Assembly: GCA_016793465.1 (NCBI GenBank)
Contig: JAEUJW010000014.1
Location: forward strand, 96,055-160,054
Direction: 5' to 3'
Length of the DNA stretch: 64,000 nucleotides
Origin: Myxococcales bacterium
GTDB taxonomy: Bacteria > Myxococcota > Polyangia > Nannocystales > Nannocystaceae
Shown: positions 1 through 8,353 of the stretch, piece after piece
Numbering within the stretch: position 1 is the stretch's first letter
Layout: the number at the start of each line of letters is the position of its first letter
The notes under the pieces: generated by a model
The model's database searches: none
Told to the model about the DNA's origin: nothing
Seen by the model: the letters and a program-made list of their open reading frames with translations, nothing else
Program-made: the position numbers and the translations under genes

Positions 1-278
1 TGGATCGACCTGGCCTTCTGCTTGTAGAAGCCGGTCGGGCGCACGGCCTCCTCGAGCGCGGCGCGGTCGGCGTCGGCGAACGCCCGGGCGTCGGGGTACT
101 GGGCGAACAGCCCGGGCGTCACGGCGTTGACGCGTTCGTCGGTGCACTGCGCGGCGAGGATGGTGGCGACCAGCATCTGCAGCGGCGTCGACCAGTCGAG
201 CTCGTAGCGGGCGGTGGGGTGGAGCTCCCGCAGGCGAGAGAGGAGCACGTCGATGTCGGGCGCCGATCCGGTTGCCAT
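1..278 (-). CDS. nth: Endonuclease III, N-terminal part (runs off the window)
   Basis: This is the first 92 codons of a base-excision-repair DNA glycosylase/AP lyase that removes oxidised pyrimidines. The visible protein begins MATGSAPDIDVLLSRLRELH and includes the family hallmark helix around LVATILAAQCTDERVN (residues about 38-53), then PTGFYKQKA, matching the GLYNSKA stretch of Escherichia coli Nth. The catalytic Lys/Asp and the iron-sulphur cysteines lie outside the window. The ATG ends at 278. A TAGCCT box lies 6 bases upstream with no Shine-Dalgarno, so the transcript is probably leaderless. It is divergent from the esterase gene at 372. Identity is secure from the N-terminal motifs alone. 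Confidence 0.9.
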   Translation of the reverse strand, partial: MATGSAPDIDVLLSRLRELHPTARYELDWSTPLQMLVATILAAQCTDERVNAVTPGLFAQYPDARAFADADRAALEEAVRPTGFYKQKARSI

Positions 279-371
279 CGCGGCAGGCTATCACGGGCCT
301 TGACACGTTCGGCTGGCCCTGCGATAGCGGCGCGCGAAATGACGCTTCGTCGCCAGGAGGCCACAGAGTGC

Positions 372-1754
372 GTGTTACGCGTGAGATGGGCGGTGTTCGG
401 GCTGCTCGCTTGCGGCGGGGGCGGGGGAGGGGACGACGGCGCCGGCTCGACCGGCAGCGGCGGTCCGGTCTCGTTCGCCAGCTCGGGCGAGGCCGCGAGC
501 GAGCCGACCGGTGAGGGCTCCGGAGGCGGCAGCGGCGAGACCGGCGGATCGTCGTCGACCACGGGCCTCACCGGCGAGACGGCGAGCGCCACGACCGGCG
601 ACGGCGAGTCGAGCACCGGCGGCCCCGCGCCGTCGGAGGACGAGGTGCTGATGCGCGCCGCGATCGCGGGCGAGGTCGACCCGGGCGACGCGCTGGCGAC
701 GATCGCCGGGCGCGGCGGGCTGCCGGTGATCACCACGAGCGAGAGCTTCCTGTTCGGCTGCCTGTGCGGGCCGGGCGCCTGGAACCTCAGCGGCGATCAC
801 AACCGCTGGACCGACGCGCCGCTGCAGGCGACCGGCCCGCTGCTGTGGGCCGAGGCCGAGGTCGCGGCCGCGGACGGCAGCCTCTACAAGTTCCACGAGA
901 CCGGCGGCGACGTGTGGATCGCCGACCCGCTCGGGCGCCGCTACGGCTTCGACGACTTCGGCCGCTACTCGCTGGTGCGCGCGAGCGCGGCCCACCTCGA
1001 GCGGTGGTACGCCATGGCCGGCGAGGGCCTGCAGCCGCGCGACCTGCAGGTCTGGGTGCCGCAGGGCGGGCGCTTCAGCCACGCCCTGTACGTGCACGAC
1101 GGCCAGAACCTGTTCGATCCGGAGGCCATCTGGGGCGGCTGGCGCCTGCAGGACAGCGTTCCGCCGGGGGTGCTGGTCGTCGGCATCGACAACACGCCGG
1201 CGCGCATGGACGAGTACACCCACGTGCCCGACTCGCTCCAAGGCCAGGTCCTCGGCGGCCAGGGCGATCAGTACGCGGACTTCGTCGAGAACACCGTTCG
1301 ACCGCGCATGGAGGCGGCCTACGGGGCCGCCGAGGTCGTCGGCACCATGGGCTCGTCGCTCGGCGGGCTGATCGCGTACGCCATCGCCGACCGCTTCCCC
1401 GAGCGCTACGCCATGGCCATCAGCCTGTCGGGCACGATGGGCTGGGGGTCGATCGAGCAGCACAACGAGACGATGATCGAGCGCTACGCGGCGGCCGGGC
1501 ACCGGGCGTTCGCGCTGTACCTCGACTCGGGCGGGCAGGGCGTGTGCGCCGACGCCGACGCCGACGGCATCGAGGACGACGGCGACGCCAACGACAACTA
1601 CTGCGAGAACCTGCAGCTGAAGGGCGAGCTCGAGGCGGTCGGCTACGTCGAGGGCTCGGACCTGTGGTACGTGCACGACCCCGCGGCCGAGCACAGCGAG
1701 CTGTTCTGGGCCGACCGCGTCGGCGTGCCGATGGCGACCTTCGCCGGGCTGTGA
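372..1754 (+). CDS. Secreted esterase lipoprotein (Esterase_D / enterochelin-esterase-like alpha/beta hydrolase)
   Basis: A lipoprotein signal (VLRVRWAVFGLLAC) with lipobox LLAC is followed by a Gly/Ser/Thr-rich linker and an alpha/beta hydrolase. The region around residues 130-220 resembles the N-terminal beta-sandwich of enterochelin esterase-like enzymes (WNLSGDHNRW). The catalytic part has YVHDGQNLFDP, the nucleophile elbow GSSLGG (Ser about residue 329), and a C-terminal AEHSELFW that should supply the catalytic His. Such enzymes cleave ester or thioester bonds of envelope or imported substrates; the substrate is unknown. GTG 372 is chosen because AGGAGG lies at 355-360 and the signal peptide then starts correctly; upstream in-frame ATGs (219, 339) would bury it. 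The family is clear, the substrate is not. Confidence 0.8.
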   Translation: MLRVRWAVFGLLACGGGGGGDDGAGSTGSGGPVSFASSGEAASEPTGEGSGGGSGETGGSSSTTGLTGETASATTGDGESSTGGPAPSEDEVLMRAAIAGEVDPGDALATIAGRGGLPVITTSESFLFGCLCGPGAWNLSGDHNRWTDAPLQATGPLLWAEAEVAAADGSLYKFHETGGDVWIADPLGRRYGFDDFGRYSLVRASAAHLERWYAMAGEGLQPRDLQVWVPQGGRFSHALYVHDGQNLFDPEAIWGGWRLQDSVPPGVLVVGIDNTPARMDEYTHVPDSLQGQVLGGQGDQYADFVENTVRPRMEAAYGAAEVVGTMGSSLGGLIAYAIADRFPERYAMAISLSGTMGWGSIEQHNETMIERYAAAGHRAFALYLDSGGQGVCADADADGIEDDGDANDNYCENLQLKGELEAVGYVEGSDLWYVHDPAAEHSELFWADRVGVPMATFAGL

Positions 1755-1770
1755 GACTGTGGGGCCCGTG

Positions 1771-3399
1771 ATGGCCGCGGCAAGTTCAACGGTGAGCCTT
1801 TTGGTGGCGCTCGCGCTGGCGATCCCGCCGCCGGCCGGGCCGGTCGCGTCCGGTCGGACCCGGTTGGCGCCGGTCGACGTCGGCGACCCGGCCGGCCTCG
1901 CGCCGCCGATGACCCCGGCCGTGACCGCGGCCCAGCGCCTCGCCGACGGCGGCCGCCACGGCGAGGCGGCGGCCGCGTTCGCGGCGCTGTGGCGCGACTC
2001 CGGCGATCCGACGCTGCTCTACCAGGCCGCCCGGGCGCACGCGCGCGCCGGCCAGAACGCGGCCGCCGCCCGGCTGTTCCAGGCCTGGCTCGACCGCGGG
2101 GCGGGCAGCGTGGCCGAGCGGGCGCACGTCGAGGCCCGGCGCGCGGCGGCCCAGGCGGCGACGGTGCGCGTGCGCATCACCGCCAGCGAGGCCATTCCGG
2201 CCGGACGGCGGCCGGTCGCGGCCGACCTGCTGGCGCGGGCCGCGTTGCGACTCGAGCCGGTCACCGCCGGCGGGGCGACGGACCCCGGGGCCGTGCTGTC
2301 GCTCGCCAACTATCAGGGCGAGGAGGTGGCCGTCGATCGCGTGCCGCACGTGGTGCACCTGGCGATCCCCGGGTTCATGCCGGTGTCGCTGCTGCGCAGC
2401 GGGAGCGGGGCCGACGAGACGTGGGACATCCCGGTCGCACGGGTCAAGGTGCCGGTCGAGCTGCGCTTCGCCCCGGAGAAGGCGGTGCGGGGGGCGCGGC
2501 TGCAGGTCACGCCGAACGACGGAGCGCTGGCGGTGGCCGTCGAGCAGACGCTCGAGGCGCCGGCCATGACGCTGATGCTCGTGAGCGGTGACTGGCAAGT
2601 GCACGTGACGTCGCGGCGCCACGAGGCCCACACGGGCATGACGGTGACGCCGGGGATGCGGCCGGTGCAGGTGCTCCTGGCCCGCAAGGGTGGCGGTGGC
2701 GGCGGGGATCGCGAGTTCCGGCGCAACGACGTGCAGGCGGCGGTGTTCGGCGGGGTGTTCGTCGCCACGCTGCTGACCGGGCTCGGGGTCTCGCTGGCCG
2801 GCACGATCAAGCAGAGCAAGGCCCGCCGGCGCAACGAGGAGGCGCTGCAGGCCGCGGTCGCGAGCAGCTCCGACGGCGCGGGCGAGGCCACCGCGCGGGA
2901 GCTCGTCGAGGACAGCTACGCGACGGCCGCGTACCACCACGACCTGCGGCGCTCGTACGACCTGACGACCGCGGGCGGGGTGGTGGCGCTGTCGAGCGTC
3001 GGGGCGCTGCTCGCCGGGTTGACCGTGCAGTCGCGGGCCAAGCGGACCGCGGCCTACGCCGAGATGGGCCTCGGGGCGCTGTTCGTGGCCGGGGGCGGGG
3101 CGTGGCTGGGCTTCTCGTTGCGTCAGCAGGACGATCTGCTGGGGCCCGGCGAGCCCGAGGATCGGGCCACCGCCGCCGGCCTGCGCTCGCTCGGCGGGCA
3201 GCGGGCGGGGGCGACGATCATGCTGGGGCTGGGCGCCGGACTGGCGCTGTTCCCCGCGCTCGCGCTCGTCGGCGACGCCGTGATCAAGCGGCGTGACCGC
3301 CGGCGCGGCTACTCGGCGCTGCCCCACCGGTCCAGGAGCGTGGTGGCGCCGAGCTTCGGGCGGGACCACGTCGGGCTGGCGATCCGCGGGCAATTCTGA
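1771..3399 (+). CDS. TPR-containing membrane protein, function unknown
   Basis: The protein has about 543 residues. A signal-like N-terminus (STVSLLVALALAIPPPAG) precedes a short TPR-like stretch (residues about 50-115, with AAAAFAALW and LYQAARAHARAGQNAAAARLFQ), a beta-rich middle and four predicted membrane segments in the last 230 residues (VFGGVFVATLLTGLGVSLAG, VVALSSVGALLAGLTV, LGALFVAGGGAWLGF, ATIMLGLGAGLALFPALAL). It starts 16 bases after the esterase stop, so it may be co-transcribed, although GACTGT lies 7 bases before an in-frame GTG at 1768, fitting an independent leaderless start. The ATG at 1771 is my choice. The layout is common among myxobacterial hypothetical proteins. I do not recognise a function. 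Confidence 0.75.
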   Translation: MAAASSTVSLLVALALAIPPPAGPVASGRTRLAPVDVGDPAGLAPPMTPAVTAAQRLADGGRHGEAAAAFAALWRDSGDPTLLYQAARAHARAGQNAAAARLFQAWLDRGAGSVAERAHVEARRAAAQAATVRVRITASEAIPAGRRPVAADLLARAALRLEPVTAGGATDPGAVLSLANYQGEEVAVDRVPHVVHLAIPGFMPVSLLRSGSGADETWDIPVARVKVPVELRFAPEKAVRGARLQVTPNDGALAVAVEQTLEAPAMTLMLVSGDWQVHVTSRRHEAHTGMTVTPGMRPVQVLLARKGGGGGGDREFRRNDVQAAVFGGVFVATLLTGLGVSLAGTIKQSKARRRNEEALQAAVASSSDGAGEATARELVEDSYATAAYHHDLRRSYDLTTAGGVVALSSVGALLAGLTVQSRAKRTAAYAEMGLGALFVAGGGAWLGFSLRQQDDLLGPGEPEDRATAAGLRSLGGQRAGATIMLGLGAGLALFPALALVGDAVIKRRDRRRGYSALPHRSRSVVAPSFGRDHVGLAIRGQF

Positions 3400-3441
3400 G
3401 GGCTTGCGCGCGAGGCGGGCGGCCGCGACACTGGCGCCCTC

Positions 3442-6333
3442 ATGCTTGGCTTCGCCTCCGCGCTCGCCGATGACAAGGTCCCGAACGAGCTCGCCGTCTC
3501 GCTGGCCCCGACCGTGGGCTGGTTGCTGCTCGTCTGCGCCGTGTTCGTGTACCTGCTGTTCTTGATGCAGTCGGAGCGCTGGCGGCGCTTCTGGCTGACG
3601 ATGGGCGACCCGCGGCCGGTGGCGCTGTTTCGCATCGTGTTCGCGTTCCTCGTCATCTGCAACATCAACGACCTGTGGGAGTACTTCGACTTCCTGTTCA
3701 CCGACGAGGGCCTGTTCCTGACCGACGCGGCGCGCCAGCAGTTCGCGGCCGGGCAGTTCAAGGGCTACGGCGACGGCTGGACCGAGGAGCCGCTCGGGTT
3801 CTTCGACGCGGCCGGCGTGCTCGACTTCCTGAAGGGGCCCAAGTACTCGCTGCTGTACTTCTGGGACACGCCGTCGGCGATGTGGGTCCAGCTGATCGTG
3901 TTCTACGCGGTGACCACCGCGCTGCTGGTCGGCTGGAAGACCCGCGTCATGGCCGTGCTCAGCATGCTCATGATGAACAGCTTCTTCGTGCGCAACCACC
4001 TGTTCTGGGAGGGCACGGAGCTGGTCTATCGCGTGTTCTTCTTCTACCTGATCTGCGCGCGCTCGGGCCACGCGTACAGCGTCGACAACTGGCTGCGCTG
4101 CCGCCGGCTGCGCGCCGAGGACCGCCTCAGCGAGCGCCACGGCGCCGGCGGCGGGGCAGGGGTCGCGCCGAGCTCGGTGCACCCGCGCGGGCTCGAGGCG
4201 GTCTACCGCCTGATCCCGACCTGGCCGCACATGATGATCATCCTCAACCTCGCGGTCGTGTACTGCTACTCGGGCACGGTCAAGAACGGCGGGGTGTGGG
4301 CCAAGGGCGACGCCCTCTACTACGCGATCGGGCTCGACCACTTCCACCGCTTCTACCCGCAGGAGCTGTCGAGCGTCGTCGGCCTGACGGCGATGCGCCT
4401 CATGACCTGGGTGACCCACTGGTGGGAGGCCTGCTTCCCGCTGCTGGTGCTCGGCATGGTCACGCGCTGGGGCATCCGCGAGCGGCTCGAGCCGCTGCAC
4501 GGCTGGCGGCTGTGGGCCACGCGCCTGTGCTGGCTCGGGCTGGCGGTCACGGCGATGTCGCTGACGCTGGTGACCGCGCCGGTGCACGCGCCGCCGGGCC
4601 AGGTCCACTCGCTGCAGTGGGCGCTGTGGATCGGCTGGCCGTGCCTCATCGTCGGCCTCGGCGGGCTGTGGTGGGCGCTCGGGCGCGGCATCATCAAGCC
4701 GAAGATCCGCGGGCGGCAGTACGTGCTCGACCGCGAGTGGTTCTGCAAGTGGTTCCTCGGCCGACGCGTGTGGCTGACGCTCGGGCTGATGTTCCACGGC
4801 AACCTCCAGCTGTTCATGAACATCGGCATGTTCCCGCCGATCATGATGTCGATCTACCTCGGCTACTTCATCGGCGACGAGCCGGGCCGGGTGCTGCGGC
4901 TGTTCGCGCGTCCGCTCGTGCGGCTGCTCCCGGGGCTCACGCGCTTCGAGGTGTTCGCCAGCGTGGCCCGGCGCGAGCCGCCGCTGCCGGCCGAGGACCG
5001 CACGCTGCCGCACCACCACCGCGACGGCCGCAAGGTGCCGACGGCGCTGCTGTACATGCTGTTCGCGACCGCGCTGGTCGGCGTGTTCCTGCAGGCCACG
5101 CCGGTGCTGCCGTGGCTGCGCGAGCAGGTGCTCGGGCGCGAGCCCGGCGCCCCGCTGCACTTCGCCTGGACGGTGGTCGCGATCTTCACGGTGCTGATCG
5201 TGCACACGTACATCCAGGGCCACCGCGGGACCCGCCGCTTCACCGCGAAGCTGCTCGGCTTCGCGGCCCTGCTGTCGGGCTACCTGGCGATCATGGGCAC
5301 CAAGGTGACCCACCCGGAGTGGATCGACGCCTGGCTGTACTTCAAGGTCGGGCTGCACGTGGTCATCGTCGCGGTGCTCGGGCTGCAGCAGATCCCGTCG
5401 TGGCACCGCCGGTTCGCCCGCGTCGGCCTGACGTTCAACGCGCCCGACCGCCCGAAGCTGGAGCCCGACGAGCCGATCATCGACCCGTACTCGCAGCTGC
5501 CGCGCGCGCCGTGGGCCTACGGCCCCGGCGGGCGTATGCTGATCGGCTTCATCGTCGTCTATCACGTCACCGCGGTCGCCTACTGGGAGCTGCCCGACAA
5601 GGACTGCCTGTCGACCTTCCGCGCCAAGGGCCGCGAGGCGTTCGCCAAGTGGCTGTCGGTCACGCAGACCGATCAGCAGTGGGGCATGTTCGCGCCCAAC
5701 CCGCCGCGCCACAACGTGTTCATGAAGATCATCCTGGTCGACGAGAACGGCGAGTCGTGGGACCTGCGCAACGACCTCTACGCGCCCGAGCGCAAGCCCA
5801 TCCCGTGGATCTGGAACGACCGCATGCGCAAGATGAACCGCCGCGTGATCGGCGGCGAGTCGGGTAAGGGCGACGTGTACCAGAAGTGGTACGGCCGCTA
5901 CCTGTGCCGCGAGTGGGCCCGCACCCACCGCGGCGTGATGCCCGAGAAGGTCGAGCTGTGGAAGGTCAGCTACAAGATCCCGGCGCCCGAGACCGTCGCG
6001 CGCCAGGGCTGGTACTGGCCCGAGGTGCTGCTGTTCGACACCGGCCGCGAGGAGAAGCAGCACACCGAGAAGTGCCTGACCGGCGAGCAGGCCCAGCTGC
6101 CCGACGAGATCCGCGAGCGCCACGGCATCGCGCCGCTCGGCGACGTCAAGTTCAAGCCGATCGCGCGCTCGAAGCTCCCGACCTGGGAGAAGCGCCACGC
6201 GACCGCGGCCAAGGCCGCGAGCAAGGCCGAGGCCAAGGCCATGAACGTCAAGGGCGCCGACAAGGCGACGCGCAAGATGGGGGCGCGCCGCGCCGAGACC
6301 AAGTCGGCCGCCGACGCCAAGGCCGACGAGTGA
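3442..6333 (+). CDS. HTTM-domain (vitamin K-dependent gamma-carboxylase-like) integral membrane protein
   Basis: This 963-residue multi-pass protein has a first helix at about residues 25-42 and then the HTTM signature region MGDPRPVALFRIVFAFLVI (from about 54), followed by many hydrophobic helices to about residue 660. A soluble part after that contains QQWGMFAPNPP (about 746), the W-x-M-F-A-P-N-P motif usual in bacterial HTTM proteins. The last 50 residues are Lys/Ala/Glu-rich (AKAASKAEAKAM). The HTTM family includes vertebrate gamma-glutamyl carboxylase, but bacterial members have mostly unknown reactions, so carboxylase activity is not claimed. GACACT lies 9 bases before the ATG with no Shine-Dalgarno. 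It is about three times the size of a minimal HTTM domain and may carry two fused membrane units. Confidence 0.75.
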   Translation: MLGFASALADDKVPNELAVSLAPTVGWLLLVCAVFVYLLFLMQSERWRRFWLTMGDPRPVALFRIVFAFLVICNINDLWEYFDFLFTDEGLFLTDAARQQFAAGQFKGYGDGWTEEPLGFFDAAGVLDFLKGPKYSLLYFWDTPSAMWVQLIVFYAVTTALLVGWKTRVMAVLSMLMMNSFFVRNHLFWEGTELVYRVFFFYLICARSGHAYSVDNWLRCRRLRAEDRLSERHGAGGGAGVAPSSVHPRGLEAVYRLIPTWPHMMIILNLAVVYCYSGTVKNGGVWAKGDALYYAIGLDHFHRFYPQELSSVVGLTAMRLMTWVTHWWEACFPLLVLGMVTRWGIRERLEPLHGWRLWATRLCWLGLAVTAMSLTLVTAPVHAPPGQVHSLQWALWIGWPCLIVGLGGLWWALGRGIIKPKIRGRQYVLDREWFCKWFLGRRVWLTLGLMFHGNLQLFMNIGMFPPIMMSIYLGYFIGDEPGRVLRLFARPLVRLLPGLTRFEVFASVARREPPLPAEDRTLPHHHRDGRKVPTALLYMLFATALVGVFLQATPVLPWLREQVLGREPGAPLHFAWTVVAIFTVLIVHTYIQGHRGTRRFTAKLLGFAALLSGYLAIMGTKVTHPEWIDAWLYFKVGLHVVIVAVLGLQQIPSWHRRFARVGLTFNAPDRPKLEPDEPIIDPYSQLPRAPWAYGPGGRMLIGFIVVYHVTAVAYWELPDKDCLSTFRAKGREAFAKWLSVTQTDQQWGMFAPNPPRHNVFMKIILVDENGESWDLRNDLYAPERKPIPWIWNDRMRKMNRRVIGGESGKGDVYQKWYGRYLCREWARTHRGVMPEKVELWKVSYKIPAPETVARQGWYWPEVLLFDTGREEKQHTEKCLTGEQAQLPDEIRERHGIAPLGDVKFKPIARSKLPTWEKRHATAAKAASKAEAKAMNVKGADKATRKMGARRAETKSAADAKADE

Positions 6334-6447
6334 CGCGCCTCGGCCGGCGCGCCGGGTCCGCGGGACTCCGTCGCGTCGGCCGAGACAGGCGAGTGACGCG
6401 CGCCTCGGCCGGCGCGCCGTGTCCCGCGGGGCTCCGTCGCGCCGGCC
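6328..6447. repeat. Imperfect tandem duplication, period about 63 bp, spanning a stop codon
   Basis: A segment beginning GAGTGACGCG at 6328 recurs at 6391, and both copies share CTCGGCCGGCGCGCCG and CTCCGTCGCG. The first copy contains the stop codon of the HTTM gene, so the duplication repeats the end of that gene into the following gap. Confidence 0.7.
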
Positions 6448-6470
6448 GGGTCCGATCGCGGTCCGATCGC

Positions 6471-7073
6471 TCAGCGCGACGCGCGGGCCGCCCGCGCGAG
6501 CGCGGCGAGGCAGGCGATCGCGCTGTCGAGCTGGGCGTCGCTCGGCAGGGCGATGCACGGCCAGATCAGGGCGACGATGCCGTTCTGGTACAGCAGGTAG
6601 GGCCGGGGCAGGGCGGCGAAGGCGGCCCGGACCTCGGCGTTGCACAGCTCCAGCGCGAGGCCGCGGCGGGTCGCCCAGAGCTGCAGGCCGCTGTCGGAGC
6701 GGGCGTCGCCGAGGCCGATCGGCTCGCCGGGGCGGCGCGCGGTCGGGGCGAGCGGCGAGGTGGCGGCGAACAGCTCGAGCACCAGCCAGGCGCTGTGCGG
6801 CAGGCGGGCCTCGACGAACACGCCGATCTCGCTGTGGGCCAGGGCGCCCTGGCTGAGGTGAAACCCGAGGTCGCCGGCGCTGCCGAGCACCGCGAAGGTG
6901 CCGCCGCGCTCGTGCAAGTGCCAGCCGCGGCGCTTGGCGAGGGCGGACCAGTGGGCCCGGTCGCGGGCGAGGGCGCGGCGGTGCCGGATCCACAGGTTGG
7001 CCAGCGCGAACCCCGAGGCGGCCGCCAACGCGGCGCCCAGGAGCAGTGCGAGCGGTGACGGTGCGTCGGCCAC
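6471..7073 (-). CDS. Small membrane-anchored protein, function unknown
   Basis: About 200 residues. One N-terminal membrane segment (LALLLGAALAAASGFALANLWI) is followed by a basic stretch (RHRRALARDRAHW) and a soluble alpha/beta domain of about 150 residues with no motif that I recognise. The GTG at 7073 is preferred over an upstream ATG (7172) because it places the membrane helix at the start and because TACGCT lies 6 bases upstream, the leaderless arrangement seen repeatedly here. It is convergent with the HTTM gene. Function unknown. Confidence 0.6.
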   Translation of the reverse strand: MADAPSPLALLLGAALAAASGFALANLWIRHRRALARDRAHWSALAKRRGWHLHERGGTFAVLGSAGDLGFHLSQGALAHSEIGVFVEARLPHSAWLVLELFAATSPLAPTARRPGEPIGLGDARSDSGLQLWATRRGLALELCNAEVRAAFAALPRPYLLYQNGIVALIWPCIALPSDAQLDSAIACLAALARAARASR

Positions 7074-7176
7074 GTTGGCAGCGTACCACACCGCGACGGG
7101 GCAGTTTTGTGCCAGTAGACCGCGTCCTCGCGACGGCCCGCGACGCGCCCGCTTCACCGCCGCGACGGGCATTTGT

Positions 7177-7182
7177 TAGTAT
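7177..7182 (+). promoter_or_regulatory. Putative -10 box (TAGTAT) of the Cys-rich D8C lipoprotein gene
   Basis: TAGTAT ends 6 bases before the ATG at 7189. TTCACC lies 18 bases further upstream and could be the -35. There is no room for a Shine-Dalgarno between a start point about 7 bases below the box and the ATG, so the message would be leaderless. Confidence 0.5.
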
Positions 7183-7188
7183 CGGGCG

Positions 7189-8349
7189 ATGGTGGTGCGG
7201 ATGCACGCGGTTCGGTTGGCCCGGAGTTCGCCGCTGGCGGCGGTGCTGGTGGTCGCGTGCGTGTCGGTGAAGATCGATCCGCCGGACACGCTGCCGATGA
7301 CGGACTTCACGCTCAGCGAGTTCCTGACCGACGGGTTCACCCAGACGTCGGCGCCGACCGATCCGACGACCGACGACACGACCACCACGACCGACACCAC
7401 CGTCGGGCCGACGTCGGACCCGACGTCGGACCCGTCGAGCGACCCGACGTCGGACCCGTCGAGCGACCCGACCAGCGACCCGACCGAGACCACGATCGGG
7501 CCGCAGAACTGCGGCAACGGGGCCGTCGAGACCGGCGAGGAGTGCGACGACGGCAACCAGAGCAACGCCGACGCGTGCGTGGAGAACTGCGTCGCGGCGG
7601 TGTGCGGCGACGGGTTCGTGTTCGCCGGGGTCGAGCAGTGCGACGACGGCAACAGCGTGCCCGACGACGGCTGCGACAACGAGTGCGCGTCGACCACGTG
7701 CGGCAACGGCGTCGTCGACCCCGGCGAGGACTGCGACGACGGCAACCTCAGCAACACCGACGCGTGCCTCAACAGCTGTCAGGGCGCGTTCTGCGGCGAC
7801 AACTTCGTGCAGGCCGGGGTCGAGCAGTGCGACGACGGCAACCCCAGCAACACCGACGCGTGCGCGGCCTGCAAGACGGCGGTGTGCGGCGACGGCTTCG
7901 TGCACAGCGGGGTCGAGGACTGCGACGACGGCAACGACGACCCGAACGACGGCTGCGACGAGTGCTCGGCCGGCGACCTGCCGGCCGAGTGTCAGGGCAT
8001 CACCGTGCTCGACGACGCCACCCGCAACGTCGCCCAGAGCGGGCCGGTCGAGTGCGACGAGGCGCTGCCGGTCGACGGGCAGTGGACGCGCTTCACCGGG
8101 GCCGCCGGCACGCTGATGCCGGTCAGCGCGCCGGCGCCGTTCTCGTGCGGCACGCACGCGCCGGGCTGGCTGAGCGGGGCCCTGCCGACGGAGGCCGAGG
8201 GCATCGTCACGCGCGACGTGTGCTTCAACTGGGACGGCAACCAGTGCAACTGGAAGGTGCCGATCTCGGTGCGCAACTGCGGGCCGTTCACCATGTTCAA
8301 GCTGGTGCCGGTGCCGGCCTGCGCGCTGCGCTACTGCGCGACCGACTGA
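7189..8349 (+). CDS. Cys-rich DUF4215-repeat lipoprotein with C-terminal uromodulin-type D8C domain
   Basis: The 386-residue protein has a lipoprotein signal (lipobox VVAC, Cys24) and an Asp/Thr/Ser/Pro linker with repeated TSDPSSDP (about 55-105). Five Cys-rich DUF4215-like repeats follow, each built on CGNG/CGDG...GEECDDGN (about 108-260). The last 120 residues have eight cysteines (268, 289, 320, 345, 353, 364, 378, 383) and the pattern [31 protein letters not shown]. This matches the D8C domain of vertebrate uromodulin and GP2 (W-x-R-F-x-G, AP-x-WL-x-G, EGIV-x-R-x-x-C). It is probably a cell-surface protein stabilised by disulphides, with an adhesive or ligand-binding role inferred only from the domain. 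TAGTAT 6 bases before the ATG supports this start. Confidence 0.8.
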   Translation: MVVRMHAVRLARSSPLAAVLVVACVSVKIDPPDTLPMTDFTLSEFLTDGFTQTSAPTDPTTDDTTTTTDTTVGPTSDPTSDPSSDPTSDPSSDPTSDPTETTIGPQNCGNGAVETGEECDDGNQSNADACVENCVAAVCGDGFVFAGVEQCDDGNSVPDDGCDNECASTTCGNGVVDPGEDCDDGNLSNTDACLNSCQGAFCGDNFVQAGVEQCDDGNPSNTDACAACKTAVCGDGFVHSGVEDCDDGNDDPNDGCDECSAGDLPAECQGITVLDDATRNVAQSGPVECDEALPVDGQWTRFTGAAGTLMPVSAPAPFSCGTHAPGWLSGALPTEAEGIVTRDVCFNWDGNQCNWKVPISVRNCGPFTMFKLVPVPACALRYCATD

Positions 8350-8353
8350 CGCG

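Noticed and set aside
1786..8157. A 2123-codon open frame on the minus strand
   Set aside because: It is antisense to several clearly recognisable plus-strand genes and has Arg/Ala/His/Val-rich composition typical of shadow frames in very G+C-rich DNA.
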